Shown: in pieces, positions 22,806 to 30,854 of the stretch
Position numbering within the stretch: position 1 is the stretch's first letter
Layout: the number at the start of each line of letters is the position of its first letter
DNA from: Flavobacterium sp. CG_23.5
Lineage (GTDB): Bacteria; Bacteroidota; Bacteroidia; Flavobacteriales; Flavobacteriaceae
DNA length: 64,000 bases
Assembly: GCF_017875765.1 (NCBI RefSeq)
Contig: NZ_JAGGNA010000001.1
Coordinates: 1,887,001-1,951,000, forward strand
Direction of reading: 5' to 3'
Position numbers and translations under genes: made by a program
Notes under the pieces: model-generated
Told to the model about the DNA's origin: nothing
Seen by the model: the letters and a program-made list of their open reading frames with translations, nothing else
Database searches by the model: none

Positions 22806-23060
22806 CGAAATCGATGTAATACAGAAGAAATCCTTTTGTCAGTAATAATTACATTTGTTGAAGGGGCAAATCGAACGATTAAATTCCAGTTCATTTATTT
22901 TTTTTAACAATCCTTATCTTCACTAAAATAACTAAACGATTATCTACCAAAAGCTGTCTTCGTTAACCCAATAGCTAAATCTCGCTACCTAATTCCCGAA
23001 ATCGTAATAGTTTAGGTAAAAAATATTATGCATGCATAGTATATATTCGAATTATTATTC

Positions 23061-23068
23061 TAATTTTG
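23061..23068 (+). promoter_or_regulatory. Putative etfB -7 box
   Basis: TAATTTTG, exact TAnnTTTG match, 33 bases before the etfB ATG. Confidence 0.42.
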
Positions 23069-23100
23069 TAACAGCGATTAAGAAAATTAAATCTATAATT

Positions 23101-23847
23101 ATGAAAATATTAGTTTGCATCAGTCACGTTCCTGATACTACTTCAAAAATCAACTTCATCAACGGAGACTCTGAATTTGATACAAATGGAGTACAATTTG
23201 TAATTAATCCAAATGATGAATTTGGTTTAACACGTGCTATTTGGTTCCAAGAACAACAAGGCGCAACAGTTACTGTTGTCAACGTTGGGGGACCAGAAAC
23301 AGAACCAACTTTGAGAAAAGCATTAGCAATAGGCGCAAACGAAGCGATTCGTGTAAACGCAAATCCAAAAGACGGCTTTTTTGTTGCCAAGCAACTAGCT
23401 GAAGTAATAAAAAATGGCGGGTACGATGTTATCATCGCAGGAAAAGAATCTTTGGATTACAATGGCGGAATGGTTCCTGGAATGATTGCCGGTATTTTAG
23501 GTTATAACTTCTTGAATTCTTGTACTTCCCTAACGGTTGATGGTACCAATGTAAAAGCGGTTCGTGAAATTGACGGTGGAAAAGAAACAGTTGCTACCAC
23601 TTTACCATTAATTATTGGTGGACAAAAAGGATTGGTTGAAGAGAAAGATTTGCGTATTCCAAATATGAGAGGAATTATGACTGCTCGAACTAAAGTCTTA
23701 ACTATACTTGAGCCTGTAGATGCATCAACATCTACTAAAGCTATAAAATTTGAAAAACCGGCTCCTAGATCTGCAGTGAAATTAATTTCGTCTGACAATA
23801 TAGATGAGTTAATCAATTTATTACACAACGAAGCGAAAGTAATCTAG
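23101..23847 (+). CDS. etfB: Electron transfer flavoprotein beta subunit
   Basis: The 248-residue protein begins MKILVCISHVPDTTSKI, the typical EtfB N-terminus, and carries VNPNDEFGLTRA-like and the AMP-binding-type IIAGKESLDYNGGMVPGMIA segment near residue 115. A signature-like region VEEKDLRIPNMRGIMTAR is near 180. With EtfA it passes electrons from acyl-CoA and other dehydrogenases to the quinone pool. An upstream in-frame start is rejected because it adds unrelated residues. etfA follows after 75 bases; the spacer contains a duplicated CAGTTTTCAG word. Confidence 0.95.
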   Translation: MKILVCISHVPDTTSKINFINGDSEFDTNGVQFVINPNDEFGLTRAIWFQEQQGATVTVVNVGGPETEPTLRKALAIGANEAIRVNANPKDGFFVAKQLAEVIKNGGYDVIIAGKESLDYNGGMVPGMIAGILGYNFLNSCTSLTVDGTNVKAVREIDGGKETVATTLPLIIGGQKGLVEEKDLRIPNMRGIMTARTKVLTILEPVDASTSTKAIKFEKPAPRSAVKLISSDNIDELINLLHNEAKVI

Positions 23848-23922
23848 TAATCAGTTTTCAGTCGCAGTTTTCAGTTGCAAAACTTTAAACCTTACACTTT
23901 TAAACTTTTAAACAAAAAAATC

Positions 23923-24891
23923 ATGTCAATATTAATATACGCAGAGTACGCAGAAGGAAAATTCAAGAAAGTAGCTTTCGAATTGGCTTCATATGCAAAA
24001 AAAGTAGCGGAATCATTAGGAACAACGGTTACAGCAGTGACTGTAAATGCAGGAGATGTTTCAGAACTATCAAAATACGGAGTAGACAAAGTTTTAAAAG
24101 TAAACAACGATAAATTATCAGGATTTACTGCAAAAGCGTACGCTGATGTAATTAAACAAGCGGCTCAAAAAGAAAACATTAAATTAATTTTGTTATCATC
24201 AACTACTGATAGCGTTTACCTTTCCTCACTTGTTGCAGTAGCTTTAGAAGCTGGATTTGCTTCAAATGTGGTTGGTTTACCTGTAAGTACTTCTCCTTTT
24301 CAAGTAAAAAGAAACGCTTTTTCAAACAAAGCTTTTAATATCACTGAAATTGACACTGATGTAAAAGTGCTAGGACTTGCCAAAAATTCTTACGGTATTT
24401 TCGAAAGTGCATCTGCATTAACGGAAGAAGATTTCAATCCAACAATAGGAGAAAATGATTTTGGCGTAAAAGTAGAATCAGTTGAAAAAGTTAGTGGAAA
24501 AGTTACCATTGCCGATGCCGACATAGTTGTTTCAGCTGGTCGCGGATTAAAAGGTCCTGAGAATTGGGCAATGATAGAGGAATTAGCGTCTGTTCTTGGA
24601 GCTGCAACTGCTTGTTCTAAACCAGTTTCAGATCTAGGCTGGAGACCTCACGGAGAACACGTAGGGCAAACCGGAAAACCTGTTGCCGCTAATTTGTATA
24701 TCGCCATTGGAGTTTCTGGAGCAATACAACATATTGCCGGAATCAATTCTTCCAAAGTAAAAGTAGTTATCAATAGTGACCCAGAAGCGCCTTTCTTCAA
24801 GGTTGCCGATTATGGAATTGTTGGTGATGCATTTGAAATCGTTCCCAAATTGATTGAGAAGCTTAAAGCATTCAAGGAGCACCATTCTTAA
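23923..24891 (+). CDS. etfA: Electron transfer flavoprotein alpha subunit
   Basis: The 322-residue protein starts MSILIYAEYAEGKFKK. Its C-terminal FAD-binding region is complete: VSAGRGLKGPENW (about 200), GAATACSKPVSDLGWRPH, VGQTGKPVAANLYIAIGVSGAIQHIAG (about 246-272) and VINSDPEAPFFKVADYGIVGD (about 280). It forms a heterodimer with the product of etfB directly upstream. The ATG before SILIY is chosen; an earlier start would add a non-homologous stretch. A large hairpin with T-run follows. Confidence 0.96.
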   Translation: MSILIYAEYAEGKFKKVAFELASYAKKVAESLGTTVTAVTVNAGDVSELSKYGVDKVLKVNNDKLSGFTAKAYADVIKQAAQKENIKLILLSSTTDSVYLSSLVAVALEAGFASNVVGLPVSTSPFQVKRNAFSNKAFNITEIDTDVKVLGLAKNSYGIFESASALTEEDFNPTIGENDFGVKVESVEKVSGKVTIADADIVVSAGRGLKGPENWAMIEELASVLGAATACSKPVSDLGWRPHGEHVGQTGKPVAANLYIAIGVSGAIQHIAGINSSKVKVVINSDPEAPFFKVADYGIVGDAFEIVPKLIEKLKAFKEHHS

Positions 24892-24927
24892 TTTTAAGAT
24901 TCCTTCACATAATAAATAGTAGCATAT

Positions 24928-24977
24928 AGCTGCCTAAAATTAAGATATTCGTATCTTTGTTTTTAGGTAGCTTTTTT
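24928..24977 (+). terminator. Terminator after etfA
   Basis: AGCTGCCTAAAA pairs with TTTTAGGTAGCT (one G-T pair) around a 25-base loop, followed by six T residues. The loop contains TATCTTTG, an exact -7 box match that might serve the next gene. Confidence 0.65.
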
Positions 24978-25066
24978 GTTAGCCTTTTTTTGATTAAAAT
25001 TGCATTTTTAATTTTTATCAAAAAACAACACTAATTAGGTACCATGTACTTTTCACTTTTACAACC

Positions 25067-25690
25067 ATGAGCTTAGTAAAATTATCTATAAAAGGAATTT
25101 CATATAGTCAAACTCAAAATGGAGCCTACGCTTTGATTTTGAATGAAGTTGATGGCGAAAGAAAGTTACCTATTGTCATAGGAGCTTTTGAAGCACAATC
25201 TATTGCTATCGCTTTAGAAAAAGAGATAAAACCACCACGTCCTTTGACGCATGATTTATTCAAAAATTTTGCTGAGCGTTTTGATATCACTATAAAACAA
25301 GTCATAATCCATAAGTTAGTAGATGGTGTTTTTTATTCCAGTATCATTTGCGAAAGAGATAAAATTGAGGAAATTATAGATGCTCGCACTTCTGATGCTA
25401 TTGCGTTGGCTTTGCGTTTCAATGCTCCTATTTTCACCTACAAGAACATTCTCGACAAAGCTGGTATTTATTTGAAAGCAAACCCTTCGGATGCCAATAA
25501 AGATTCTCAAGAAATAGATGACGTGCTTTCTAATCCAGATACTTTTGGAAGAGAAGAAGAAAGCAATCAATCAGGCAGCACTTATTCCAAACATAGTTTA
25601 CAGGAATTAAATGAGTTACTCGACCAAGCGGTAACGCACGAAGATTATGAAAAGGCAGCAAAAATAAGAGATGAAATTTCAAAAAGATAA
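25067..25690 (+). CDS. Bifunctional nuclease family protein (DUF151) with C-terminal UVR motif
   Basis: The 207-residue protein has the DUF151 domain (about 1-130: KLPIVIGAFEAQSIAIALE, RPLTHDLF, ARTSDAIALALRFNAPIF), a linker, and a C-terminal UvrB/UvrC-type helical hairpin (LNELLDQAVTHEDYEKAAKI, about 180-200). DUF151 proteins have been linked to nuclease activity in plants and bacteria; the UVR motif usually mediates protein contact in repair or Clp-related systems. The precise role in Bacteroidota is unknown. thyA follows after a 100-base spacer of degenerate word repeats. Confidence 0.88.
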   Translation: MSLVKLSIKGISYSQTQNGAYALILNEVDGERKLPIVIGAFEAQSIAIALEKEIKPPRPLTHDLFKNFAERFDITIKQVIIHKLVDGVFYSSIICERDKIEEIIDARTSDAIALALRFNAPIFTYKNILDKAGIYLKANPSDANKDSQEIDDVLSNPDTFGREEESNQSGSTYSKHSLQELNELLDQAVTHEDYEKAAKIRDEISKR

Positions 25691-25790
25691 TCCTAAAAAG
25701 CATTAAGCTTTAGACTGTATGCTTAAGGCAAAATACAAACTTTGAATTACAGCTTATGGCATAAAGCGTAAAGCATAAAGCATAAAACAA

Positions 25791-26615
25791 ATGAAGCAAT
25801 ATTTAGATTTAGTACAACACGTAATGGAAAACGGTTGTCAAAAAGGAGATCGAACAGGAACAGGTACAAAAAGTGTTTTTGGGTACCAAATGCGATTTGA
25901 CTTAAGCGAAGGTTTTCCTATGGTAACCACTAAAAAATTGCATCTAAAATCTATAATCTATGAATTGCTATGGTTCTTGAAAGGCGACACAAATATTGCT
26001 TATCTTCAAGAAAATGGAGTGAAAATATGGGATGCTTGGGCTGATGCCAATGGCGACTTGGGTCCGGTTTACGGTCATCAATGGCGCAACTGGAACAGCG
26101 AAGAAATTGATCAAATTTCAGATCTCATTATTGAACTCAAAACGAATCCAAACAGCCGCAGAATGCTTGTTTCGGCTTGGAATCCATCTGTTTTGCCTGA
26201 CACAACGAAATCATTTGATGAAAATGTAGCCAACAACAAAGCAGCTTTGCCTCCATGCCATGCTTTCTTTCAATTTTATGTATCTGATGGAAAACTATCC
26301 TGTCAATTATACCAACGAAGTGCCGATATTTTCTTGGGAGTACCATTCAACATCGCTTCTTATGCGCTTCTAACGATGATGATTGCACAAGTTTGCAACT
26401 TGGAAGTTGGAGAATTCATCCACACTTTCGGCGATGCACATATTTACAACAATCATTTCGAACAACTCGAATTACAATTATCACGAGAGCCAAAATCACT
26501 ACCAAAAATGATTTTAAATCCAGCCATAAAAAATATTTTTGATTTTAATTTCGAAGATTTCACACTCGAAGGCTATGAACCACACGCCCTAATAAAAGGG
26601 AGTGTTGCTGTTTAA
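25791..26615 (+). CDS. thyA: Thymidylate synthase
   Basis: The 274-residue protein methylates dUMP to dTMP with methylene-tetrahydrofolate. Visible hallmarks are GTGTKSVFG near 25, PVYGHQWR near 92, the nucleophilic Cys in [12 protein letters not shown] near 162, [20 protein letters not shown] near 180 and HIYNNHFEQ near 223. Length fits the standard ThyA. It lies in a cluster with folA, which regenerates the oxidised folate, though a minus-strand gene interrupts the run. A terminator follows. Confidence 0.97.
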   Translation: MKQYLDLVQHVMENGCQKGDRTGTGTKSVFGYQMRFDLSEGFPMVTTKKLHLKSIIYELLWFLKGDTNIAYLQENGVKIWDAWADANGDLGPVYGHQWRNWNSEEIDQISDLIIELKTNPNSRRMLVSAWNPSVLPDTTKSFDENVANNKAALPPCHAFFQFYVSDGKLSCQLYQRSADIFLGVPFNIASYALLTMMIAQVCNLEVGEFIHTFGDAHIYNNHFEQLELQLSREPKSLPKMILNPAIKNIFDFNFEDFTLEGYEPHALIKGSVAV

Positions 26616-26646
26616 ATTAGACTCAATCCTAAAATATTTAACCAAA

Positions 26647-26674
26647 TAAAAATCCGCTTCACAGCGGATTTTAT
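26647..26674. terminator. Terminator between thyA and the CBM48-like gene
   Basis: AAATCCGCT-TCAC-AGCGGATTT with T or A runs on both sides, placed between convergent genes; probably bidirectional. Confidence 0.8.
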
Positions 26675-26682
26675 CTATTTAT

Positions 26683-26979
26683 TTAGACCGTTAAAACACT
26701 GTTTTCTGCTCCGGCAAAATCATTCCACAAGAACGAATCTGCTTCTGGCTCATTAACGAATTCACCATCGATAACATATTTAAATTCATAAGTTGAATCC
26801 TTGTTCAAGTCGAAAGTAGCTTTAAAAGTTCCATTTTTTAATTTACTTAACGCACCTTCTTCTAAATTCCAACCATTAAAATCACCAACTACTGATGCTG
26901 ATGCAGCTTGTTTTGCTTCTACCGAAAACGTAACTTTACACACTGGTTTTGTTTTCACAAATTGTTTCTTTATCGACAT
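26683..26979 (-). CDS. CBM48/isoamylase-early-set-like small protein
   Basis: The 98-residue protein from the ATG before SIKKQF consists of one glycogen-binding-like beta sandwich: KVTFSVEAKQAASASVVGDF, NGWN, then YEFKYVIDGEFVNEPEADSF. This resembles the carbohydrate-binding module 48 of AMPK-beta and glycogen-branching enzymes, without a catalytic domain. Similar stand-alone modules occur in Bacteroidota. It might bind glycogen or an enzyme partner; no partner gene is adjacent. The start 57 bases earlier (MKVQVNSF) is in frame but lacks similarity. Confidence 0.8.
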   Translation of the reverse strand: MSIKKQFVKTKPVCKVTFSVEAKQAASASVVGDFNGWNLEEGALSKLKNGTFKATFDLNKDSTYEFKYVIDGEFVNEPEADSFLWNDFAGAENSVLTV

Positions 26980-27215
26980 AACTATTTCATTTTTAGATTT
27001 ATGTAACAAAGAAAATGAATTCACTTGAACTTTCAAAAAACCAAATGAAGTTTTGATGGAATCAGATAAAGTGTGTTAATTTTTAAATGATTTCCTAAAT
27101 TTCTAAGATTTAATTTTGATATCCAAAATAAGAAAACGATTTCTTACTAAATAATACCCAACCAAAATATTACCTTTCCGAAATAAATTTTATCTTTATA
27201 AACTAAAAACTAACC

Positions 27216-27548
27216 ATGGAAAAAGAAATACATGAACAATATGAATATGCTCGACGAAGAATAAAACAAAAAAAAGGCTTGTATTTTCATGCAGTTTTAT
27301 TTCTTTTAGGAAGTCTATTTTTATTTATTGGCCATACTTTTTTTAATATTGGCATGGATTCAAATTGGCATCTTTGGTTCATTACAATCTGGTTTTTCCT
27401 TTTTATATTGCATTTTATAAAAGTTTATATAACCGACCGTTTTATGAGTAAAGATTGGGAAAGAGAACAAATAGACCGCCTCGTTGCCTTACAGCAAAAG
27501 AAGCTTACTCAATTAGAATCACAAATAAATGAAGAATCCGCTACATAA
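27216..27548 (+). CDS. 2TM domain-containing membrane protein
   Basis: The 110-residue protein has two hydrophobic helices (about 23-43, GLYFHAVLFLLGSLFLFIGH; and 51-70, WHLWFITIWFFLFILHFIKV) separated by a short loop. They are flanked by a charged N-terminus (EYARRRIKQKK) and a coiled-coil-like C-terminus (EQIDRLVALQQKKLTQLESQ). This is the 2TM domain often found next to histidine kinases in Bacteroidota, but here it sits 12 bases before folA, with which it is probably co-transcribed. Function unknown. Confidence 0.85.
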   Translation: MEKEIHEQYEYARRRIKQKKGLYFHAVLFLLGSLFLFIGHTFFNIGMDSNWHLWFITIWFFLFILHFIKVYITDRFMSKDWEREQIDRLVALQQKKLTQLESQINEESAT

Positions 27549-27560
27549 AATTTAAAAAAA

Positions 27561-28043
27561 ATGATAGTAATGATTGCGGCAGCTGCCGAAAACAATGCGC
27601 TTGGAAAAAACAATGAATTGGTTTGGCATCTTCCAAATGATTTCAAAAGATTCAAAACACTAACTTCAGGCCATCATATCATAATGGGGAGAAAAACATT
27701 TGAAAGCTTTCCAAAACCATTGCCTAATCGCATTCATATTGTAATTTCCAGACAGGAAGATTACAAACCTGAAGGATGCATCGTTGTGGACAGCATGGAA
27801 AAAGCACTTGAAATCTGCCCTTTAAATGAAACTTCTTTTATTATTGGCGGTGGTGAAATTTATACTTTGGGACTTCCCTTTACAGATAAAATTGAATTAA
27901 CAAGAGTGCATCACTCTTTTGACGCTGATGCGTTTTTCCCTGAAATAAATCTTGAAGAGTGGGAAAAAACAAATTCGGAATTTAATGAAAAAGATGAAAA
28001 ACATCTTTACGATTATAGTTACGACACCTATTTAAGAAAATAA
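27561..28043 (+). CDS. folA: Dihydrofolate reductase
   Basis: The 160-residue protein reduces dihydrofolate with NADPH. It has the N-terminal IAAAAENNALGKNNELVWHLPNDFKRF with the Trp-x-Leu-Pro motif and acidic Asp27, GHHIIMGRKTFESF near 38-51, and FIIGGGEIY near 94. It supplies tetrahydrofolate consumed by ThyA encoded just upstream. A strong terminator follows. Confidence 0.97.
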   Translation: MIVMIAAAAENNALGKNNELVWHLPNDFKRFKTLTSGHHIIMGRKTFESFPKPLPNRIHIVISRQEDYKPEGCIVVDSMEKALEICPLNETSFIIGGGEIYTLGLPFTDKIELTRVHHSFDADAFFPEINLEEWEKTNSEFNEKDEKHLYDYSYDTYLRK

Positions 28044-28073
28044 AAAACATCCCATTACGGGATGTTTTTTTTT
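28044..28073 (+). terminator. Terminator after folA
   Basis: ACATCCC-ATTAC-GGGATGT followed by eight or more T residues. Confidence 0.88.
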
Positions 28074-28093
28074 GCAATGAAAAGAGAAATGAC

Positions 28094-28411
28094 CTACTCT
28101 TGAAACAGTATTTGAAAACATAAAATAAAAATTACAAATATTAAAAATACTCCAGAAATGAAGATAATAATATTTGATGTCTTTTGAGAATACATCTCAA
28201 AAAAGCCTTTAATACCAAATACCACGAAGGTACTAAAGACAAAGAAAACCAAAATTTCCAAAAACAAATTTAATCCTAAGAACGTATGTTGCGCTTTTAA
28301 CAAAGTACCAGTTTGTAAAAAGGTACTTTCAACACAGCTTACAAGAACAAATGAGATTGTTAACGCAAGAAAAAACCACTTTGTTTGAGTCATTAAACCC
28401 CTCTTAATCAT
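28094..28411 (-). CDS. Hypothetical small membrane protein
   Basis: The 105-residue protein has three hydrophobic stretches: WFFLALTISFVLVSC, LGLNLFLEILVFFVFSTFVVFGI and IIIFISGVFLIFVIFILCFQILF. It has almost no charged residues after the first. It could be a three-helix membrane protein; the first segment might instead be a lipoprotein signal (VLVSC). An alternative ATG 18 bases downstream (MTQTKWFF) fits the latter. No family recognised; it is convergent with folA and divergent from menG. Confidence 0.6.
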   Translation of the reverse strand: MIKRGLMTQTKWFFLALTISFVLVSCVESTFLQTGTLLKAQHTFLGLNLFLEILVFFVFSTFVVFGIKGFFEMYSQKTSNIIIFISGVFLIFVIFILCFQILFQE

Positions 28412-28586
28412 TGCTGTAATTATTTAATACTAAATGGTAAAATTGACCTTTAAAAATCATTCTTACAATACCCACTTTTAGTGATATTTCAGTTTTTTTT
28501 TAATCAATATCTAAATCAGTAGCACTTTTCATCAAATAAAGTGTACTCAAATTTTGAAACCCATTTTTAGTTCGTATCGTTTGTAT

Positions 28587-28594
28587 TATATTTG
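28587..28594 (+). promoter_or_regulatory. Putative menG -7 box
   Basis: TATATTTG, exact TAnnTTTG match, 16 bases before the chosen menG ATG. Confidence 0.45.
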
Positions 28595-28610
28595 TGGAAA
28601 TAAAAATAAA

Positions 28611-29342
28611 ATGTCAAAAAATATTACTCCATATAAAAATTCGACCTTAGGAAAAAAGGAACAAGTTGCTCAAATGTTTGATACCATTTCCGGGAATTAT
28701 GACAATCTAAACCGTGTCATCTCTTTTGGAATCGATATAAAATGGCGCAAAAAAGTATTGCAAATAGTAGCTAAATCCAATCCTAAAATAATTTTAGACA
28801 TTGCAACAGGAACAGGAGATTTGGCTATTTTAATGGCCCAAACTAATGCCGAAAAAATCATCGGACTAGATATTTCTGCGGGAATGCTTGATGTGGGCAA
28901 AAAAAAGATTGCCGCTAAAAATCTATCTAAAACTATTGAAATGATTTTAGCGGATTCTGAAAACATGCCTTTTGAAGACAATTATTTTGATGCGATAACT
29001 GTTGCTTTTGGTGTTCGAAATTTTGAAACCTTAGAAAAAGGATTATCTGAAATTCTAAGAGTCTTAAAACCAAATGGGGTATTTGTAATTTTGGAAACCT
29101 CCGTTCCTGAAAAAACTCCTTATAAACAAGGGTATCATTTTTACAGTAAAAATATACTTCCTATAATAGGAAAATTATTTTCTAAAGATAACGTGGCGTA
29201 CGGCTATTTATCAGAATCTTCAGCTGCCTTTCCTTATGGAGAAGCATTAAACAATATTTTGAGAAAAACGGGGTTTATAGATGTTATAGCTATGCCTCAA
29301 ACATTTGGCGTGGCCACCATTTATTCTGCTTCAAAAAAATAG
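28611..29342 (+). CDS. menG: Demethylmenaquinone methyltransferase (UbiE/MenG)
   Basis: The 243-residue SAM-dependent methyltransferase carries [20 protein letters not shown] near residue 22 (UbiE signature), motif [13 protein letters not shown] near 61, motif [12 protein letters not shown] near 82 and [20 protein letters not shown] near 130. In Bacteroidota, which use menaquinone, it performs the last methylation. The ATG before SKNITPYK is preferred: the -7 box would lie inside the longer reading. porT follows after 24 bases, a neighbour order I recall from other Flavobacteria. Confidence 0.94.
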   Translation: MSKNITPYKNSTLGKKEQVAQMFDTISGNYDNLNRVISFGIDIKWRKKVLQIVAKSNPKIILDIATGTGDLAILMAQTNAEKIIGLDISAGMLDVGKKKIAAKNLSKTIEMILADSENMPFEDNYFDAITVAFGVRNFETLEKGLSEILRVLKPNGVFVILETSVPEKTPYKQGYHFYSKNILPIIGKLFSKDNVAYGYLSESSAAFPYGEALNNILRKTGFIDVIAMPQTFGVATIYSASKK

Positions 29343-29366
29343 TACTGAAGATCATTTAGCTTTAAC

Positions 29367-30071
29367 ATGAAAAAAATAGTTTTCTTAATTTTCTTTGCCT
29401 TTACTCTGAACGGATATGCGCAGTTTACCAAAAACATGTTCAGTAAGGATCCAATTATTAATCTCGAAAATTTTCAGAATAAAAGACTTTATTTTGGCTA
29501 TTTTTTAGGGTTCAATTCTTATGATTTCAAAATAGATTATAAAACTGTTGGTCCGGATATTCAGGTAAAAAAAACAACTGGTTTTAATGTGGGAATTGTT
29601 GGCGATTTAAAACTTCATGAATATATAAACTTACGGTTTGAACCCGGATTGTATTATACCAAAAGAGATTTATATTATCCGGGTTTTACTAAAACAGCAG
29701 ATGCTATAAGAGAAGTTAACAGTACTTATATTCATTTTCCTTTATTATTGAAATTCTCTTCCCTACGAACTGGAAATATTCGCCCGTACCTTGAAGGCGG
29801 TCTTTCAACCACTTTAAATTTATCCAGTAATTCAAAATCGGTAGATGATAATTCAGCGCAGCGTTTTAGAGTTAAGCCTTGGACTACAAATTACGAACTG
29901 GGTTTTGGAATTGATCTTTTTTCACCATATTTTATATTTTCTCCTTCAATTCGCGGTGTTTTTGGGCTTAAAGACGAGTTAATTAGGGATAATGATCCTA
30001 ATAGTCCGTGGACAAGCAATATTGAATCCATAAAAACCAGAGCCGTTTTTATCAATTTTACTTTCCATTAA
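29367..30071 (+). CDS. porT: PorT, type IX secretion outer-membrane barrel protein
   Basis: The 234-residue protein has a signal peptide (KKIVFLIFFAFTLNGYAQ) followed by an eight-strand-like barrel with YFGYFLGFNSYDFKI, LRFEPGLYYTKRDL, THFPLLLKFSS-type strand and PYLEGGLSTTLNL, ending in a strand TRAVFINFTFH with terminal aromatic. These fit PorT, needed for type IX secretion and, in gliding species, motility. Identification leans on both the barrel pattern and the position behind menG, as recalled from F. johnsoniae. A paralogous barrel of the same broad fold is at 17449. Confidence 0.85.
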   Translation: MKKIVFLIFFAFTLNGYAQFTKNMFSKDPIINLENFQNKRLYFGYFLGFNSYDFKIDYKTVGPDIQVKKTTGFNVGIVGDLKLHEYINLRFEPGLYYTKRDLYYPGFTKTADAIREVNSTYIHFPLLLKFSSLRTGNIRPYLEGGLSTTLNLSSNSKSVDDNSAQRFRVKPWTTNYELGFGIDLFSPYFIFSPSIRGVFGLKDELIRDNDPNSPWTSNIESIKTRAVFINFTFH

Positions 30072-30094
30072 AAACCATTATCATTTTTTTACTA

Positions 30095-30817
30095 TCATCG
30101 ACGAAATTCACTCAAAATAATAGCTGTAGCTGTAGCTACATTTAAACTTTCTGTTTTTTGGATGTCTCCAAAACGAGGAATCGTTATTCTTTTTTGAATT
30201 AATTGTTCCAATTGGGACGAAATTCCATTGGCTTCATTTCCCATGATGATAATTCCTTCCTGAGGCAAAGCGGATTTATAAATGTTTTCTCCATCCATAA
30301 AAGTCCCGAAAATCGGCAATTTTGTTTGAGCCAGAAAAGCATTCAAATCAATATAATTTACATTTACTCTGGTAATTGAACCCATTGTTGCCTGAACTAC
30401 TTTTGGATTATAAATATCAACTGTTTCCTTAGTACACACTAACTGATTGATTCCAAACCAATCGCATAACCGCAATATTGTGCCTAAATTTCCCGGATCA
30501 CGAATGGAATCAAGCCCAAGAATTAATCCTGATTCAATAATTTTTTTCTCCACTGGCATTTTAAAAACGGCCAGACAGGAGTTTGGAGTAGCTAATGCGC
30601 TAATTTTTTTCAGATCATTGTCATCAATAATCGTCTTTTTTAAATTTGAAACTTCGTCAAAATCATTTTGAGTTGAGTACAAATGCTCTAATTCAAAATT
30701 TGAATGAAGAAATTCTTGTATTACCTTTACCCCTTCGGCAAAAAATAATTTATTGCTATATCTATATTTTTTTTGCTGTAAACTCGTTATAAGTTTTATT
30801 TGGTTTTTACTAACCAT
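30095..30817 (-). CDS. TrmH/SpoU family RNA methyltransferase
   Basis: From the ATG before VSKNQIKL the protein has 240 residues. The N-terminal substrate-binding part contains KKYRYSNKLFFAEGVKVIQEFL (around 17). The SPOUT domain has the three motifs LGLDSIRDPGNLGTILRLCDW (about 108-128), IIIMGNEANGISSQL (about 188) and IPRFGDIQKTESLNVATATAI (about 211). It 2'-O-methylates RNA with SAM; the target nucleotide is not readable. A 65-residue longer reading extends into the divergent tamL gene and is rejected. The two start codons are only 37 bases apart. Confidence 0.92.
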   Translation of the reverse strand: MVSKNQIKLITSLQQKKYRYSNKLFFAEGVKVIQEFLHSNFELEHLYSTQNDFDEVSNLKKTIIDDNDLKKISALATPNSCLAVFKMPVEKKIIESGLILGLDSIRDPGNLGTILRLCDWFGINQLVCTKETVDIYNPKVVQATMGSITRVNVNYIDLNAFLAQTKLPIFGTFMDGENIYKSALPQEGIIIMGNEANGISSQLEQLIQKRITIPRFGDIQKTESLNVATATAIILSEFRR

Positions 30818-30826
30818 AAAATAATG

Positions 30827-30834
30827 TACTTTTG
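30827..30834 (+). promoter_or_regulatory. Putative tamL -7 box
   Basis: TACTTTTG, exact TAnnTTTG match in the 37-base gap between divergent start codons. A start point here leaves only about 15 bases of leader before the TTG start codon. Confidence 0.42.
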
Positions 30835-30854
30835 AATTAAAATATTTATTACAC

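Noticed and set aside
25691..25790. Possible CRISPR-like repeats (CATAAAGC words)
   Set aside because: Units are too short, imperfect and contiguous, without spacers or adjacent cas genes.
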